A DNA stretch of 64,000 bases from Pseudoalteromonas caenipelagi (GTDB taxonomy: Bacteria > Pseudomonadota > Gammaproteobacteria > Enterobacterales > Alteromonadaceae). A model generated the notes under the pieces. It did no database searches and was not told the origin of the DNA. It saw only the letters and a list, made by a program, of their open reading frames with translations. How positions within the stretch are numbered: the stretch's first letter is position 1; each line of letters begins with the position of its first letter. The stretch spans positions 62,001-126,000 of the forward strand of contig NZ_JABBPG010000004.1 of assembly GCF_013140855.1 (NCBI RefSeq). The letters are read 5' to 3'. Positions 37,845 to 47,923 of this stretch are shown here, piece after piece. The position numbers were made by a program, and so were the translations under genes.

Positions 37845-39701
37845 CTAACTGAGCTCCTCTAGTTTGGCTAAATCACGCACCGCGCCTTTATCCGCACTGG
37901 TTGCCAGTAACGCGTAAGCCTTTAATGCAGGTGATACCACTCGCTGGCGATCCAGTGGTTTATATGCCTCTTTGCCACGAGCATCTTGTTTTGCGCGACG
38001 TTCAGCCATTTGCTCGTCGTCGAGTAAAAGGTGAATACCACGATTTGGAATATCAATTTGAATTAGGTCACCATCTTCCACAAGCGCTAATGCACCGCCA
38101 CTGGCAGCCTCAGGTGAAGCGTGACCAATTGACAACCCTGATGTACCACCAGAGAAGCGACCATCAGTTAATAGCGCGCAGTCTTTATCAAGGCCCATTG
38201 ATTTGAGATAGCTGGTCGGATAAAGCATTTCTTGCATACCTGGCCCACCTTTTGGACCTTCGTAGCGAATAATTACGACATCGCCTTTTTTCACACGGCC
38301 ATTTAAAATGCCATCCACGGCGTCATCTTGTGACTCAAATACGACCGCAGGACCAGTAAAGTTAAGCATTTCATCAACAACGCCCGCACTTTTCACAATG
38401 CAGCCATTCGGTGTTAAATTACCAGAAAGCACGGCAAGACCACCATCTTGCCTAAATGCATGTTCAATACTACGAATACAGCCATTTTCACGATCTAAAT
38501 CTAGCTCATCCCAACGACACTCTTGACTCATTGCTTTGGTAGTTCGAATGCCTGCAGGTCCCGCGCGGTAGAAAGTTTGCGCTTTGCTATTACTACTATC
38601 GCTTGCATCCCAACGTGTTATCACTTCTCCAAGTGTACCACCTGCAACGTGACCCACGGTTAAATCAAGTCGCTCACCTTTTGCTAACTCATTCAATAGA
38701 GCCATAATGCCACCAGCTCGATGCACATCCTCAATATGGTATTGCTGCGTGGCTGGTGCCACTTTACATAAAAACGGGGTGTTACGGGATAGACGATCAA
38801 TGTCATCCATATCAAAATCAACACCACCTTCTTGTGCCGCGGCTAATAAATGCAACACGGTGTTTGAAGAGCCACCCATCGCAATATCTAACGTCATCGC
38901 ATTGGTAAAAGCGGCTTGATTAGCGATGTTTCTCGGTAATACTGCATCATTGTCTTTGCGATAGTACTCATCACATAGTGCCAAAATACGTTTGCCTGCA
39001 GCCTCGTAGAGTTGCTGTCTATCTTTGTGTGTAGCTAAAGTCGTACCATTACCAGGTAATGCCAAACCCAATGCTTCTAATAAACAGTTCATTGAGTTAG
39101 CGGTAAACATACCAGAGCATGAACCACACGTTGGGCAGGCTGAGCGCTCAACTTGCTCTGAATCTTCATCACTTACACTGGGGTCAGCACCTTTTACCAT
39201 GGCATCAACCAAATCAAGTTTAATATCGATGTCGGCTAAACGCGTTTTACCCGCTTCCATCGGGCCACCCGAAACAAAGATAACAGGAATATTCAAACGC
39301 AATGCCGCAAGTAGCATGCCTGGGGTGATTTTATCGCAGTTTGAAATACAGACCATAGCGTCCGCACAGTGGGCATTAACCATGTATTCAACCGAATCGG
39401 CAATCAAGTCTCTAGACGGTAAAGAGTAAAGCATTCCACCATGACCCATGGCGATACCGTCGTCAATCGCGATAGTATTGAACTCTCGAGGTACACCACC
39501 AGCATCACGAATAGTCTGAGCCATTAAATCACTGAGTTGATTTAAATGCACATGCCCTGGTACAAACTGGGTATATGAATTAACCACGGCAATAATTGGT
39601 TTTTCAAAGTCACTATCAGTCATGCCCGTTGCACGCCAAAGAGCGCGAGCGCCTGCACGTTGTCTACCTTCAGTGGTGGTTTTGCTTCTTAATTTAGCCA
39701 T
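37845..39701 (-). CDS. ilvD: Dihydroxy-acid dehydratase
   Basis: IlvD converts dihydroxy acids to the 2-oxo acid precursors of valine and isoleucine. The 618-aa protein carries the iron-sulfur cysteines in [11 protein letters not shown] and [19 protein letters not shown], the GMLYSLPSR block and, near the end, [14 protein letters not shown]. Length is normal. It lies between ilvE (a 95-bp gap with small hairpins) and ilvA (2 bp) in the branched-chain operon. Confidence 0.98.
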   Translation of the reverse strand: MAKLRSKTTTEGRQRAGARALWRATGMTDSDFEKPIIAVVNSYTQFVPGHVHLNQLSDLMAQTIRDAGGVPREFNTIAIDDGIAMGHGGMLYSLPSRDLIADSVEYMVNAHCADAMVCISNCDKITPGMLLAALRLNIPVIFVSGGPMEAGKTRLADIDIKLDLVDAMVKGADPSVSDEDSEQVERSACPTCGSCSGMFTANSMNCLLEALGLALPGNGTTLATHKDRQQLYEAAGKRILALCDEYYRKDNDAVLPRNIANQAAFTNAMTLDIAMGGSSNTVLHLLAAAQEGGVDFDMDDIDRLSRNTPFLCKVAPATQQYHIEDVHRAGGIMALLNELAKGERLDLTVGHVAGGTLGEVITRWDASDSSNSKAQTFYRAGPAGIRTTKAMSQECRWDELDLDRENGCIRSIEHAFRQDGGLAVLSGNLTPNGCIVKSAGVVDEMLNFTGPAVVFESQDDAVDGILNGRVKKGDVVIIRYEGPKGGPGMQEMLYPTSYLKSMGLDKDCALLTDGRFSGGTSGLSIGHASPEAASGGALALVEDGDLIQIDIPNRGIHLLLDDEQMAERRAKQDARGKEAYKPLDRQRVVSPALKAYALLATSADKGAVRDLAKLEELS

Positions 39702-39796
39702 GGTTTTTACCCTTCAATTATGCGATGCCTCATGCGGCAGCGGCTTTCCTCATTCCCAAAAAATGGGCCATCGGATGATGACCCAGTCAATTCTAA

Positions 39797-40720
39797 TTAC
39801 TCGTTGATATAATCTAGCCAGCCATTGCTATCTTCGCTTTGGCCTTTTACTAAGTCGAAGTAAGCTTGCTGTAATTGTGCTGTGATAGGCCCACGTTTGC
39901 CGTCACCAATTTGGATCTGATCTACACTACGTACCGGTGTCACCTCTGCTGCGGTGCCTGTCATAAAGAACTCATCAGCTAAATAAAGCGCTTCGCGAGC
40001 AATTGATTCTTCACGCACCTCATAGCCGCGCTCACGCGCAAGTTTCATGATGGTGTCACGAGTGAGGCCTGGTAAAATACAAGCCGTAGTTGGCGGTGTA
40101 AATAACACCCCATTTTTGATTACGAATAGGTTTTCACCTGCCCCTTCACTTAGGTAACCGTTTACGTCTAAAGCGATACCTTCTACATAACCATGACGTT
40201 TAGCTTCCGCAGTAATAAGCTGTGATGACAAGTAGTTACCACCTGCTTTTGCTCCTGTAGGCATGGTATTTGGCGCCAAGCGAGTCCATGATGAGATGCA
40301 CGCATCTACGCCAGCTTCTAAGCTGCCGTCACCAAGGTAAGTACCCCACTCCATTGCAGCAACACTCACATCTGCTTTGTGTGATTTAGGGTGAACTCCT
40401 AATCCTACATTACCTAAAAATGCGAAAGGTCGTAGGTATGCGTTGGTAAAACCATTCGCTTTTACCGCATCTTTACATGCCTGCATTAACTCATCTTCAG
40501 TAAACGGGATCTCAATGCGGTAGATTTTCGCTGAGTCATAAAGACGTTTAATGTGATCTTTGAGACGGAAAATCGCCGGACCTTTTGGCGTATCATATGC
40601 TCGAATTCCCTCAAACACAGAGCTCCCGTAATGTATTGCGTGGCTCAAAATGTGTGTTGTTGCTTGCTCATAAGGGATCATCTCGCCGTTATGCCAAATT
40701 AATTCCGATGTTTTTGTCAT
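39797..40720 (-). CDS. ilvE: Branched-chain amino acid aminotransferase
   Basis: IlvE performs the last transamination to valine, leucine and isoleucine. It is a 307-aa class IV aminotransferase with the PLP lysine in TGAKAGGNYLSSQL, the start IWHNGEMIPYEQATTHILSH, EGAGENLFVIKNG and FFMTGTAAEVTPVRSVD. Length matches E. coli IlvE (309 aa). Third gene of the ilv operon. Confidence 0.97.
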   Translation of the reverse strand: MTKTSELIWHNGEMIPYEQATTHILSHAIHYGSSVFEGIRAYDTPKGPAIFRLKDHIKRLYDSAKIYRIEIPFTEDELMQACKDAVKANGFTNAYLRPFAFLGNVGLGVHPKSHKADVSVAAMEWGTYLGDGSLEAGVDACISSWTRLAPNTMPTGAKAGGNYLSSQLITAEAKRHGYVEGIALDVNGYLSEGAGENLFVIKNGVLFTPPTTACILPGLTRDTIMKLARERGYEVREESIAREALYLADEFFMTGTAAEVTPVRSVDQIQIGDGKRGPITAQLQQAYFDLVKGQSEDSNGWLDYINE

Positions 40721-40759
40721 TATGTAATACCTTGATTATTCTTTTCTAAATAAAATAAT

Positions 40760-41002
40760 TTAAATTGCCTGTTGCTGTAGTGTGTGCAAATTCACTTGTT
40801 GCACCTCTACAAGCTTACTCAGTTGTGACGTTAATAGATAGATAGGTTTGTCACTGTCAACAGTCATTTTGACTTGAAACAACCCATCTTTTCCTTCTAA
40901 TTCTAAATGAGTAAGACGAAAACCACGATGGCGTGCCACACGTAAAAAGCGCTCTACCGCAATAGCTTGATTTTTTACAGCAACCGTTAATTGGTGTTTC
41001 AT
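40760..41002 (-). CDS. ilvM: Acetolactate synthase II small subunit
   Basis: An 80-aa single ACT-domain protein ([29 protein letters not shown]) that matches IlvM, the regulatory partner of IlvG. Its start overlaps the ilvG stop by 4 bp (ATGA), indicating translational coupling and stoichiometric synthesis. As in IlvM generally, it is shorter than the IlvN and IlvH subunits. Confidence 0.93.
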   Translation of the reverse strand: MKHQLTVAVKNQAIAVERFLRVARHRGFRLTHLELEGKDGLFQVKMTVDSDKPIYLLTSQLSKLVEVQQVNLHTLQQQAI

Positions 41003-42648
41003 TGAACCTTCTCCGTCATCATTTCATCATTTGCAGCACCCGGAGGAACCAGAGGCCATACGTTTTCTTTATCATCTATACATGCATGCAGTATGTATGG
41101 TCCTTGACTAGACACCAGTGCATTAATTGCAGCATCAACTTCATTTGCATGGGTGATGGTTTGCCCAGGAATACCAAATACCGCAGCCAACGCAACAAAG
41201 TCAGGGTTATCTGATAAATCGGTTTCGCTATAACGGCCGTCAAAGAATAGTTGCTGCCACTGACGAACCATACCCAAGCGCTGGTTATCTAAAATAACGA
41301 TCTTTACTGGTAGGTTATTACGACGAATTGTCGCTAACTCTTGAATATTCATCATGATTGAACCGTCGCCAGACACCGTCACCACCATGTCATCAGGACG
41401 GGCGATTTGTGCCCCTATTGCAGCGGGTAAACCAAAGCCCATAGTCCCCGCACCACCACTACTTAAGTGATTGGATGGATGGGTAAATTTCATATGTTGG
41501 GCAACCCACATTTGGTGCTGGCCAACATCACAACAAACCACCCCTGTATTTGGCATTTTTTGGCTAAGCTGATTAAGTAGGTAAGGCGCAAATACGCGCT
41601 CCCCTGGGTAGTCGTAACGCCATGCATGTTTGAGCTTTAACTCTTTTATCGTGTCCAGCCATTGATTGTCTGTTACGAAACAACTTAACTGTGGAATAGA
41701 CTGTTTTAAATCTGCTATTAAAGATGCTTGTGCAGGCTTGCGTTTACCTACCTCTGATGGGTCGATATCTAAATGGATCACATCTGCTTTGGATGCAAAC
41801 TTGGCCAAGTTACCCGTCACTCGGTCATCAAATCGGGCGCCTATACACACCAACAAATCACACTCTTGCACAGCGATGTTGGCTGCTTGACCACCATGCA
41901 TGCCGAGCATACCCAAGTCGTATTCATACTCAGGTAATACACTCCCCAACGCCTTTAATGTGGAGACAGCTGGCATGTGTGTTTTGTGCAAAAACTGCAT
42001 TAGCTCAGCCTGTGCATCTGCGTTTTGCACCCCACCGCCGATATAAGCGACTGGTCTCTTTGCTTGTGAAAGTAAAGTCTCAGCTTTTAGAACTTCGCTG
42101 GGTGACGCTTTAAGCTGCGTCTCTTCTTGCGCTAGCCATGGATGGAATGGCACTTGAGCCAACTGGATGTCTTTGGGGATATCAACTAGTACGGGGCCAG
42201 GTCTTCCCGATTGCGCTACATGCATTGCTTCTTGCAAGATTTCAGCTAAATCTTCAGCATGCTCAACCATGTAACTGTGCTTAGTACATGACAAAGACAT
42301 CCCCAGCACGTCGACTTCTTGAAACGCATCCGAACCGATAGCCGCGGTTGGCACTTGCCCTGTGATAGCCAACAGTGGCACAGAGTCCATCATCGCATCA
42401 GCAAGCGCGGTGATAAGGTTAGTAGCGCCAGGCCCTGAGGTCGCGAAACAAACACCTAACTTGCCCGTACTGCGGGCATACCCAACAGCGGCAAACCCCG
42501 CACCTTGCTCGTGACGCGTTAAATAATGCTTTACCGGCGCACCATACAAAGCGTCATAAATAGGCATAATCGCACCACCTGGATAGCCGAATACCTCTTT
42601 AACGCCATGTTTGGCTAATAAATCTATTAAAAGTTGTGCGCCTGTCAT
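40999..42648 (-). CDS. ilvG: Acetolactate synthase II large subunit
   Basis: IlvG is the ThDP- and FAD-dependent enzyme that condenses pyruvate with pyruvate or 2-oxobutanoate. I place the start at [10 protein letters not shown] (42648), which aligns with E. coli IlvG (MNGAQ) and has GGGGA upstream; in-frame ATGs at 42654 and 42660 are alternatives. Key sites are the catalytic Glu in [11 protein letters not shown] and the ThDP motif [21 protein letters not shown] (GDG-N type). The frame is intact, unlike the frameshifted ilvG of E. coli K-12. First structural gene of the operon, behind an attenuator. Confidence 0.96.
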   Translation of the reverse strand: MTGAQLLIDLLAKHGVKEVFGYPGGAIMPIYDALYGAPVKHYLTRHEQGAGFAAVGYARSTGKLGVCFATSGPGATNLITALADAMMDSVPLLAITGQVPTAAIGSDAFQEVDVLGMSLSCTKHSYMVEHAEDLAEILQEAMHVAQSGRPGPVLVDIPKDIQLAQVPFHPWLAQEETQLKASPSEVLKAETLLSQAKRPVAYIGGGVQNADAQAELMQFLHKTHMPAVSTLKALGSVLPEYEYDLGMLGMHGGQAANIAVQECDLLVCIGARFDDRVTGNLAKFASKADVIHLDIDPSEVGKRKPAQASLIADLKQSIPQLSCFVTDNQWLDTIKELKLKHAWRYDYPGERVFAPYLLNQLSQKMPNTGVVCCDVGQHQMWVAQHMKFTHPSNHLSSGGAGTMGFGLPAAIGAQIARPDDMVVTVSGDGSIMMNIQELATIRRNNLPVKIVILDNQRLGMVRQWQQLFFDGRYSETDLSDNPDFVALAAVFGIPGQTITHANEVDAAINALVSSQGPYILHACIDDKENVWPLVPPGAANDEMMTEKVQ

Positions 42649-42704
42649 TGTCATCCCCATTGCCAATTGTTTGCCGATTGCTAATTAAATTTTGCCCTAA
42701 AACG

Positions 42705-42740
42705 AAAAAGCCCCCCGAACTTCTCAGTGCGGGGGGCTTT
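42705..42740 (-). terminator. ilv attenuator terminator
   Basis: On the minus strand AAAGCCCCCCG (ending loop CACTGAGAAGTT) pairs with CGGGGGGCTTT and is followed by TTTTCG. It lies between the ilvL stop and ilvG. A competing GC-rich strand, CGCGGGGGCT, sits within the last codons of the leader peptide (42778-42769) and can pair with AGCCCCCC of the terminator 5' arm, forming an antiterminator. Confidence 0.92.
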
Positions 42741-42762
42741 TGCTAATACTTTTCTTACAGCA

Positions 42763-42834
42763 CTAGATAGCCCCCGCGGTAATAATAATCACCACGTTGA
42801 TAATCACGACTAGAGTAAGTGCTGTGTTTAGCAT
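42763..42834 (-). CDS. ilvL: ilv operon leader peptide
   Basis: A 23-codon reading frame starts at the ATG at 42832-42834 and ends at TAG 42763. Its peptide is MLNTALTLVVIINVVIII followed by TAGAI. Of 23 residues, six are Ile, four Val, three Leu and three Thr, mostly in one uninterrupted run, so ribosome stalling would report charging of exactly the tRNAs whose amino acids this operon makes. The early segment ACAGCAC can pair with GTGCTGT just past the stop, giving the usual mutually exclusive stems. It is the functional equivalent of E. coli IlvL but differs in sequence. Confidence 0.9.
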   Translation of the reverse strand: MLNTALTLVVIINVVIIITAGAI

Positions 42835-42904
42835 TCTTTGAATCACCAAATAAATTTTTTACTACAAGCGAGACTTCTAAATGCCTTGCCTGTTCCTTTT
42901 TCTA

Positions 42905-42933
42905 TTAGTAACCTGAGTGTGCTTTTAAGTCAA
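42905..42933 (-). promoter_or_regulatory. Candidate ilvL promoter
   Basis: TTGACT (42933-42928) and TACTAA (42910-42905) are 17 bp apart on the minus strand. Transcription would start near 42898, giving a leader of about 65 nt before ilvL. The -35 is strong and the -10 weak. The rest of the 329-bp gap up to the TraB-like gene is AT-rich with nothing else recognised. Confidence 0.5.
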
Positions 42934-43163
42934 CCATAAATATTATGCTTTATGGTAGAAGAATAAGTTTTAATTTGGATTGTATATCCACAAAAACTCA
43001 ATGAATTAGAAATATATTTCTTAACATGAATAAATTATCTGAATGTTAAGTGTAAAAATCAGTTTTACAACAGAGCTAATTTCTTAAAAAGACAGATGAT
43101 TTTTTTATGTATTGTTAACTTATGTGCTTAAAATAGGTTTACCTCTACATTTTAAGGATATTT

Positions 43164-44051
43164 ATGCTTTCTTCGCTTCTCAGAGGCTGTTTTATCAGCT
43201 TTGTCTTTACTGTCTTGCTATTTAGCCAGTTGGTAAATGCAAATCCTGCGTTATTTCAAATTGAAAAAAATGGTATCAAGTCCTATTTATTCGGCACCGT
43301 TCATGTCGGTACCGCCGATATGAGTCAATTACCTCAAGATGTTCTGCAAGCAATCAAGAGCAGTGAACTGGTGGTTGTAGAAGTAAACCTTGAAGCGCTT
43401 TCTCCCAATCAAATACAGGATATTTCTTCTTCATATATGCTGCTGCCAAATGGTAGCAAACTACCGAATGTAGTAAGCCCAAACAACTATCAACAGTTAA
43501 AAAGTTACTTTTCAAAAGCAGGGATTGATATCTCACATTTTCATCAGCATAGACCTTGGGCTGTAATGGTCACCTTGTTACAACTAGAGTATCAAAAATT
43601 AGGCTTTAGTGAGCAATACGGTATAGACAAGCAAGTACTAGCTTACTCAAAAAAACATAATAAAAGCATCGTAGGCTTAGAAACTTTACAGCAGCAACTG
43701 ACGATGTTGAGCTCACTTGAAAAACAAAATAATGCCATGCTAGAAGAAACATTTAAGCATTTAAGCGACATAGATTTCTATTTTGTTGATTTGGTCAATG
43801 CATGGAAAACAGGCGATATGAAAAAGCTGTCGCAATACTATAAACTCAGCTTTGATGACTCAGATTATGGGAAATTCTCTGAGCAAGTTATGTTGATTAA
43901 CCGCAACAAACAGTGGCTGGACACTTTAAGTGCATTACTCATAAAACAGCCTACCTTCATCGCTGTGGGAGCGCTTCATTTGCCTGAGCAATATGGATTA
44001 GTCAATTTGCTACAACAAGCGGGCTTCAAAGTGACGAAATTGAACTACTAG
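43164..44051 (+). CDS. TraB/GumN family protein
   Basis: A 295-aa protein with an N-terminal signal peptide or anchor (FISFVFTVLLFSQLVNA). It has the two GxxH motifs of the TraB/GumN/Tiki superfamily: YLFGTVHVGTADM near the N-terminus and FIAVGALHLPEQYGLVNLLQQAGF near the C-terminus. The Tiki members are metalloproteases; bacterial GumN-type proteins are exported and poorly characterised. It is a single gene, convergent with the hybrid kinase. Confidence 0.87.
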   Translation: MLSSLLRGCFISFVFTVLLFSQLVNANPALFQIEKNGIKSYLFGTVHVGTADMSQLPQDVLQAIKSSELVVVEVNLEALSPNQIQDISSSYMLLPNGSKLPNVVSPNNYQQLKSYFSKAGIDISHFHQHRPWAVMVTLLQLEYQKLGFSEQYGIDKQVLAYSKKHNKSIVGLETLQQQLTMLSSLEKQNNAMLEETFKHLSDIDFYFVDLVNAWKTGDMKKLSQYYKLSFDDSDYGKFSEQVMLINRNKQWLDTLSALLIKQPTFIAVGALHLPEQYGLVNLLQQAGFKVTKLNY

Positions 44052-44097
44052 GGCGAACACGCCCTGTGACTGTCTGTAAACGACTTTCACCCCTTTC

Positions 44098-45834
44098 CTA
44101 AATCGCTGTTAAAATACCAACATCTTCCAATGTTTTGGTCAGGATATCTTGTTGCAGCGGTTTGATGAGGTGATCATCTGCGCCAAATGCGATGGCTTTC
44201 GCTAAGTCTTGTTGCTCATCATTTGCAGTTACTACGATAATAACGGTATCGAGGTGAAGCTGAGTGCGAATGTAGTCGATTGTTTCATACCCATCCATAT
44301 AGGGCATATTTAAATCCATAAAAATAACATCAAAGGACTTCACCGCCAAAACGTCTACCGCCTCTTTGCCATTGTGGACATGTAACACCTTAAACCCCAA
44401 ACTATTTAACTGTTTTGAAAGGACGATGGCATTGATTTTATTATCCTCTACTAGCAATGCGGTTTTGCCATTTGCGCTGAGTTGTGGCTCAGTAATATCT
44501 GATTTGATTAGCGTGACGGGAACACTAAAGCGTACGCACGCCCCACCTTGTTGTCTGTTAGAGAACGTCATTTCTCCAGATAAAGCACCAATTAACCATT
44601 GGCAGCGCTCCAGCCCAAGCTGCATGCCTTGAAAGTGGTTATTGGCTTGTTCATGCGCTAGTAACGACTCTAGCTGCTTTTGACTGAATCCATAGCCTTG
44701 ATCTATTACTTGTACCACTAGCTCGGATTGTGAGCCAGTGCGCTGCAAATTGGCAACCAGTGTCACCTTTCCTTTATCGCTAAATTTAATCGCATTATCA
44801 ATTAACTGCGAGCACATCCATGCTAAATGTTGATGATCACAAAATAGCGTTTGATCGTCACTTTTAGATAGCTGCACGGTAAGAGAAAGGCCTTTTTTAT
44901 GGGCTGTCAGCCTGTATGGCGCAACGACTGTTTCAAGCGTATCACTCAATTTGGCATAACTATTTTGAATACTAATTTTCTCATTAGACCACCGACTAAA
45001 ATCGTGCATTTCGTTAATCAAAATATGTAACTGCTTAACTGATGTAATTGCTTGATCTAATTGATAGGTTTGCCGCTCTTTTTTATATAAATCTAGATAT
45101 CCTAAAATAGATTGTAGTGGTGTTCTAAGCTCGTGGCTCGCTCGCGCCAAAAACCGAGACTTAATACCCAGCGCCTGCTCAGTTTTTTGCTGTTCTCGCT
45201 TAAGCTCATTGATACCATCTTTCACTTGCTTTTCCATAGGGCGAAATATCAACCGCACTTCTAGTAGCAATAACATCATGGCCACAAGCCAAATAGCGAC
45301 TTCGACGTATCTTAAACGCTCAACCCCCTTATTGGAGTGATCTTCAAAAAGCCATACCGCATGGTCAAGATCAGCTAGTAGCGTTTGCGAAATTAGATAT
45401 AACTCGTTGAGCTCATTTTGATCTTTCAATTGGATGTTACGCACACGTTCAACAAATTGACGACTACGCTTATCAAGCAATGTGGGAGATGAAAAATACC
45501 AAGCATCCAGCTTTTTAGAAAAAAATTGTTGGTTAGTGTGCAACTGAATCAAAAATTCATGGTTTTGTGAAAACAGATCTATCGCCGCATGTAATTGATT
45601 GTAAACATCCACAATAGCGTCGGAAGACGATTCGACTTTCGTTAACCGATGCGCAAGGAGTAATACTTTTTGCGATAGCATACGCTGCATACCTGCTACA
45701 TTTATAACCTCCGCATCCTTTTGTTTTTCATGCAATAACACTTGCATCACGCCTGCTGACATTGAAATTAATAACGCCATCGCCAAGAGTGCCAAAATAT
45801 ATCGCGCTCGAATCGCTTTGATTATTTTTAACAT
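44098..45834 (-). CDS. Hybrid sensor histidine kinase with PilJ-type sensor and C-terminal receiver
   Basis: A 578-aa inner-membrane protein. Membrane helices at about 12-33 and 177-197 flank a periplasmic all-helical PilJ/nitrate-sensor-like domain (EVINVAGMQRMLSQKVLLLAH). It continues with HisKA (His234 in ASHELRTPLQSILGY), HATPase (N-box QLIDNAIKFSD, DQGYGFSQ) and a C-terminal receiver whose Asp lies in VIFMDLNMPYMDGYE. There is no Hpt domain, and no response regulator gene lies next to it, so the output is unknown. Confidence 0.87.
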   Translation of the reverse strand: MLKIIKAIRARYILALLAMALLISMSAGVMQVLLHEKQKDAEVINVAGMQRMLSQKVLLLAHRLTKVESSSDAIVDVYNQLHAAIDLFSQNHEFLIQLHTNQQFFSKKLDAWYFSSPTLLDKRSRQFVERVRNIQLKDQNELNELYLISQTLLADLDHAVWLFEDHSNKGVERLRYVEVAIWLVAMMLLLLEVRLIFRPMEKQVKDGINELKREQQKTEQALGIKSRFLARASHELRTPLQSILGYLDLYKKERQTYQLDQAITSVKQLHILINEMHDFSRWSNEKISIQNSYAKLSDTLETVVAPYRLTAHKKGLSLTVQLSKSDDQTLFCDHQHLAWMCSQLIDNAIKFSDKGKVTLVANLQRTGSQSELVVQVIDQGYGFSQKQLESLLAHEQANNHFQGMQLGLERCQWLIGALSGEMTFSNRQQGGACVRFSVPVTLIKSDITEPQLSANGKTALLVEDNKINAIVLSKQLNSLGFKVLHVHNGKEAVDVLAVKSFDVIFMDLNMPYMDGYETIDYIRTQLHLDTVIIVVTANDEQQDLAKAIAFGADDHLIKPLQQDILTKTLEDVGILTAI

Positions 45835-45900
45835 AGATTATCTTGCCTCCTTGTCGCCTTCAAAGTGTAGTCTAATTTGCATTGAATGGGATTTAGTCAC

Positions 45901-45930
45901 TTGACACCCAGACGGCTAAAATGTTTCAAT
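45901..45930 (+). promoter_or_regulatory. Candidate promoter of the lysine-riboswitch operon
   Basis: TTGACA (45901-45906) is a consensus -35, and TTCAAT (45925-45930) lies 18 bp downstream. The start would be near 45937, shortly before the riboswitch aptamer. The -10 matches only 4 of 6 positions. Confidence 0.4.
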
Positions 45931-45971
45931 GCGCGCTCACCCTATTTTGAGGTCAAGGCACTGCCTTGGCC

Positions 45972-46125
45972 TAGGGCTGGAAGAGGTGCGTTATTCAGGT
46001 AGTTGTGTTGAGGGGAGCAAACCCCAACGAAACACAACGAGGGGAATTAACGCCGAGAAGTCTTTGCTGTTTGCTAAACATTGACTTCGGGCGACTGGGC
46101 TGAATCCCAGCGACTGTCACCAAGT
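45972..46125 (+). promoter_or_regulatory. Lysine riboswitch aptamer
   Basis: The leader contains the conserved lysine (L-box) aptamer elements in the right order: AGAGGTGCGTTATTCAGGTAG, GAGGGGA and then ACGCCGAGAAG, CTTCGGGCGACTGGG and GACTGTCACC. Between them lie paired arms such as TTGTGTTG...CGAAACACAA. It governs the dapA-dapD-lysA-like-desuccinylase-like genes. Downstream, GGTGGAGAGCTTCTGG is typical of gammaproteobacterial L-box leaders. Confidence 0.93.
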
Positions 46126-46287
46126 GTTTTTAACTTTTAAAAACGCGTAATTTTGGTGGAGAGCTTCTGGTCTTAAAATAATAAGGCCCGTTGCCTTGTC
46201 ATTTTTAAGTCCATTGCTCTTCGAATTTTAACTGTTCGAAGTTTGGACTCCCTCCTAAACTCCGAACACGATATAAGTTCGGTAGAG
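46126..46287 (+). promoter_or_regulatory. Riboswitch expression platform before dapA
   Basis: Three hairpins can form: AAGGC-ccgtt-GCCTT followed by GTCATTTTT (possible terminator near 46181-46206), CTTCGAA...TTCGAAG (46219-46241) and CCGAAC...GTTCGG (46262-46282), which abuts the ribosome-binding GGTAGAG before the dapA ATG at 46288. Control could therefore be by termination, by masking of translation start, or both. Confidence 0.55.
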
Positions 46288-47172
46288 ATGAAATCACAAG
46301 TAGATTTATCCAACTATCCGTTGTGGACGGCTTTAGTAACACCTTTTGACGAACAAGGTAATGTAGACTTTGACACGCTAAAAGCCCTAGTCATTGAGCA
46401 ACAAAGTGCCAGTAATGGCCTATTAATTTTAGGTAGTACTGGTGAAGGGCTTGCTCTTGCTCAGAGTGAGCAACGCGCTATCGTAGAGTACGTCTGTGCA
46501 TTATCTCCATCAGTGCCAATTATGGTCGCAGTCGGTGGCTTTAACCTTGCAGAGCAACTCGAATGGCTAGCATTTTGTGAATCATTACCCGTTGATGCAT
46601 ACCTATTGGGCTCACCTCTTTACGCTAAACCTGGCTTAGTCGGGCAAACTCAATGGTTCGACGCATTACTTGGCGCAACTGAGCGCCCTTGCATGATTTA
46701 TAACGTTCCAGGTAGAAGCGGCGTTGCGATCAGCCCTCAAGTGCTTGAAAACTTAAAGCATCACAATACGCTTTGGGCCGTAAAAGAAGCCAGTGGCGAT
46801 ATTGCCACCTTTGAAGCATTTCGCACAGCTGCACCCCATGTCGCTATTTACAGCGGAGATGACGCTTTAATGCCTTACTTTGCACAAGCTGGTGCCGCTG
46901 GTTTGGTTTCCGTTGCTGCGAATGCTTGGCCAGAGCAGACCGCAGAGTTTGTGCGCCGCTCTTTAGCAGGTACTTTCCCTAATCTATTTGCACCATGGAC
47001 TGAAGCTATTAACAGCTTATTTGCTGTCGCAAATCCTATTCCTGTCAAAGTGCTTATGCATGAGCAAGGAAAACTGGCTACGCCAAACCTACGCCCTCCT
47101 TTGACACATCTTGAGCTGTCATGCAGCCAAGCATTGAACAACGCAAACGAATCAATTTTATCTTGGAACTAA
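46288..47172 (+). CDS. dapA: 4-hydroxy-tetrahydrodipicolinate synthase
   Basis: DapA condenses pyruvate and aspartate semialdehyde, the first step toward DAP and lysine. I start at the ATG at 46288 (MKSQVDLSNY) rather than an in-frame TTG at 46243 because it has GGTAGAG and gives the usual length (294 aa). The active-site Lys lies in LWAVKEASGD and the Tyr in CMIYNVPGRSG; the GSTGEGLAL loop is intact. Lysine-riboswitch control and the lysine genes downstream support the assignment. A second dapA probably exists elsewhere, since this operon lacks dapB. Confidence 0.92.
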   Translation: MKSQVDLSNYPLWTALVTPFDEQGNVDFDTLKALVIEQQSASNGLLILGSTGEGLALAQSEQRAIVEYVCALSPSVPIMVAVGGFNLAEQLEWLAFCESLPVDAYLLGSPLYAKPGLVGQTQWFDALLGATERPCMIYNVPGRSGVAISPQVLENLKHHNTLWAVKEASGDIATFEAFRTAAPHVAIYSGDDALMPYFAQAGAAGLVSVAANAWPEQTAEFVRRSLAGTFPNLFAPWTEAINSLFAVANPIPVKVLMHEQGKLATPNLRPPLTHLELSCSQALNNANESILSWN

Positions 47173-47182
47173 GGCAATCACT

Positions 47183-47923
47183 ATGAGCTGGTTAGAGCTA
47201 TTAAATAATTTGGAAAACGGCAGTGTTCGCGCTGCAACACAAGACGAGAATGGCGATTGGCATGCCAACGTTGAAGTAAAGCAAGGTATTTTAGAAGCCT
47301 TCAAAAACGGCACAAACACCGAATTTCCGGGCGGCTTTGTTGATAAGCATAACCTCGCACCACAAGGTTTTGCTGCCGATGCGGGTGTACGCATGGTACC
47401 AGGAGGCACTAGTGTACGCAGAGGTGCCCATGTTGCCGCTGGCACCATCATCATGCCACCCGCCTACGTAAACATTGGCGCTTTCATCGACGAAGGCACT
47501 ATGGTCGATAGCCATGTACTTGTCGGGTCTTGCGCGCAAGTAGGTAAAAACGTGCATTTGAGTGCTGCCGTACAACTAGGCGGTGTATTGGAGCCAATTG
47601 GCGCAAGCCCTGTGGTCGTTGAAGATGATGCATTTATTGGCGCGGGCTGTGTGATCGTTGAAGGCGTGGTAGTTAAAAAAGGCGCGGTGTTAGCACCAGG
47701 TGTACGTTTATCGGCAACCATTCCTGTATACGACTGTGTAAACGAACGTGTGCTCGACAAGGGCGAGCCTATCCCACAAAACGCCATAGTGATCCCAGGT
47801 TCTCGCCCCTCTTCAAGTACTTGGGGACGTGAACAAGGCTTAAGTATGTCGTGTGCGCTTATCGTCAAATACCGCGATGAAAAAAGCGATGCATCACTAG
47901 AGCTGGAAGAGGTATTACGCTAA
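47183..47923 (+). CDS. dapD: Tetrahydrodipicolinate N-succinyltransferase
   Basis: DapD puts a succinyl group on tetrahydrodipicolinate. The 246-aa protein is a left-handed beta-helix acyltransferase with hexapeptide repeats (MPPAYVNIGAFIDEGTMVDSH, VGSCAQVGKNVHLSAAVQ). GGVLEP and PSRPSSS-like C-terminal blocks are DapD-type. It is about 28 residues shorter than E. coli DapD at the N-terminus, which there is a helical cap. It overlaps the next gene's start (ATG inside TAATG). Confidence 0.88.
   Translation: MSWLELLNNLENGSVRAATQDENGDWHANVEVKQGILEAFKNGTNTEFPGGFVDKHNLAPQGFAADAGVRMVPGGTSVRRGAHVAAGTIIMPPAYVNIGAFIDEGTMVDSHVLVGSCAQVGKNVHLSAAVQLGGVLEPIGASPVVVEDDAFIGAGCVIVEGVVVKKGAVLAPGVRLSATIPVYDCVNERVLDKGEPIPQNAIVIPGSRPSSSTWGREQGLSMSCALIVKYRDEKSDASLELEEVLR

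Noticed and set aside
44052-44070. GGGCG-AACA-CGCCC hairpin after the TraB-like gene as terminator
   Set aside because: The stem is 5 bp and no T run follows, so it was not listed as a terminator.
47158-47868. Minus-strand open frames across dapD
   Set aside because: These are antisense shadows with no family resemblance or ribosome-binding site.
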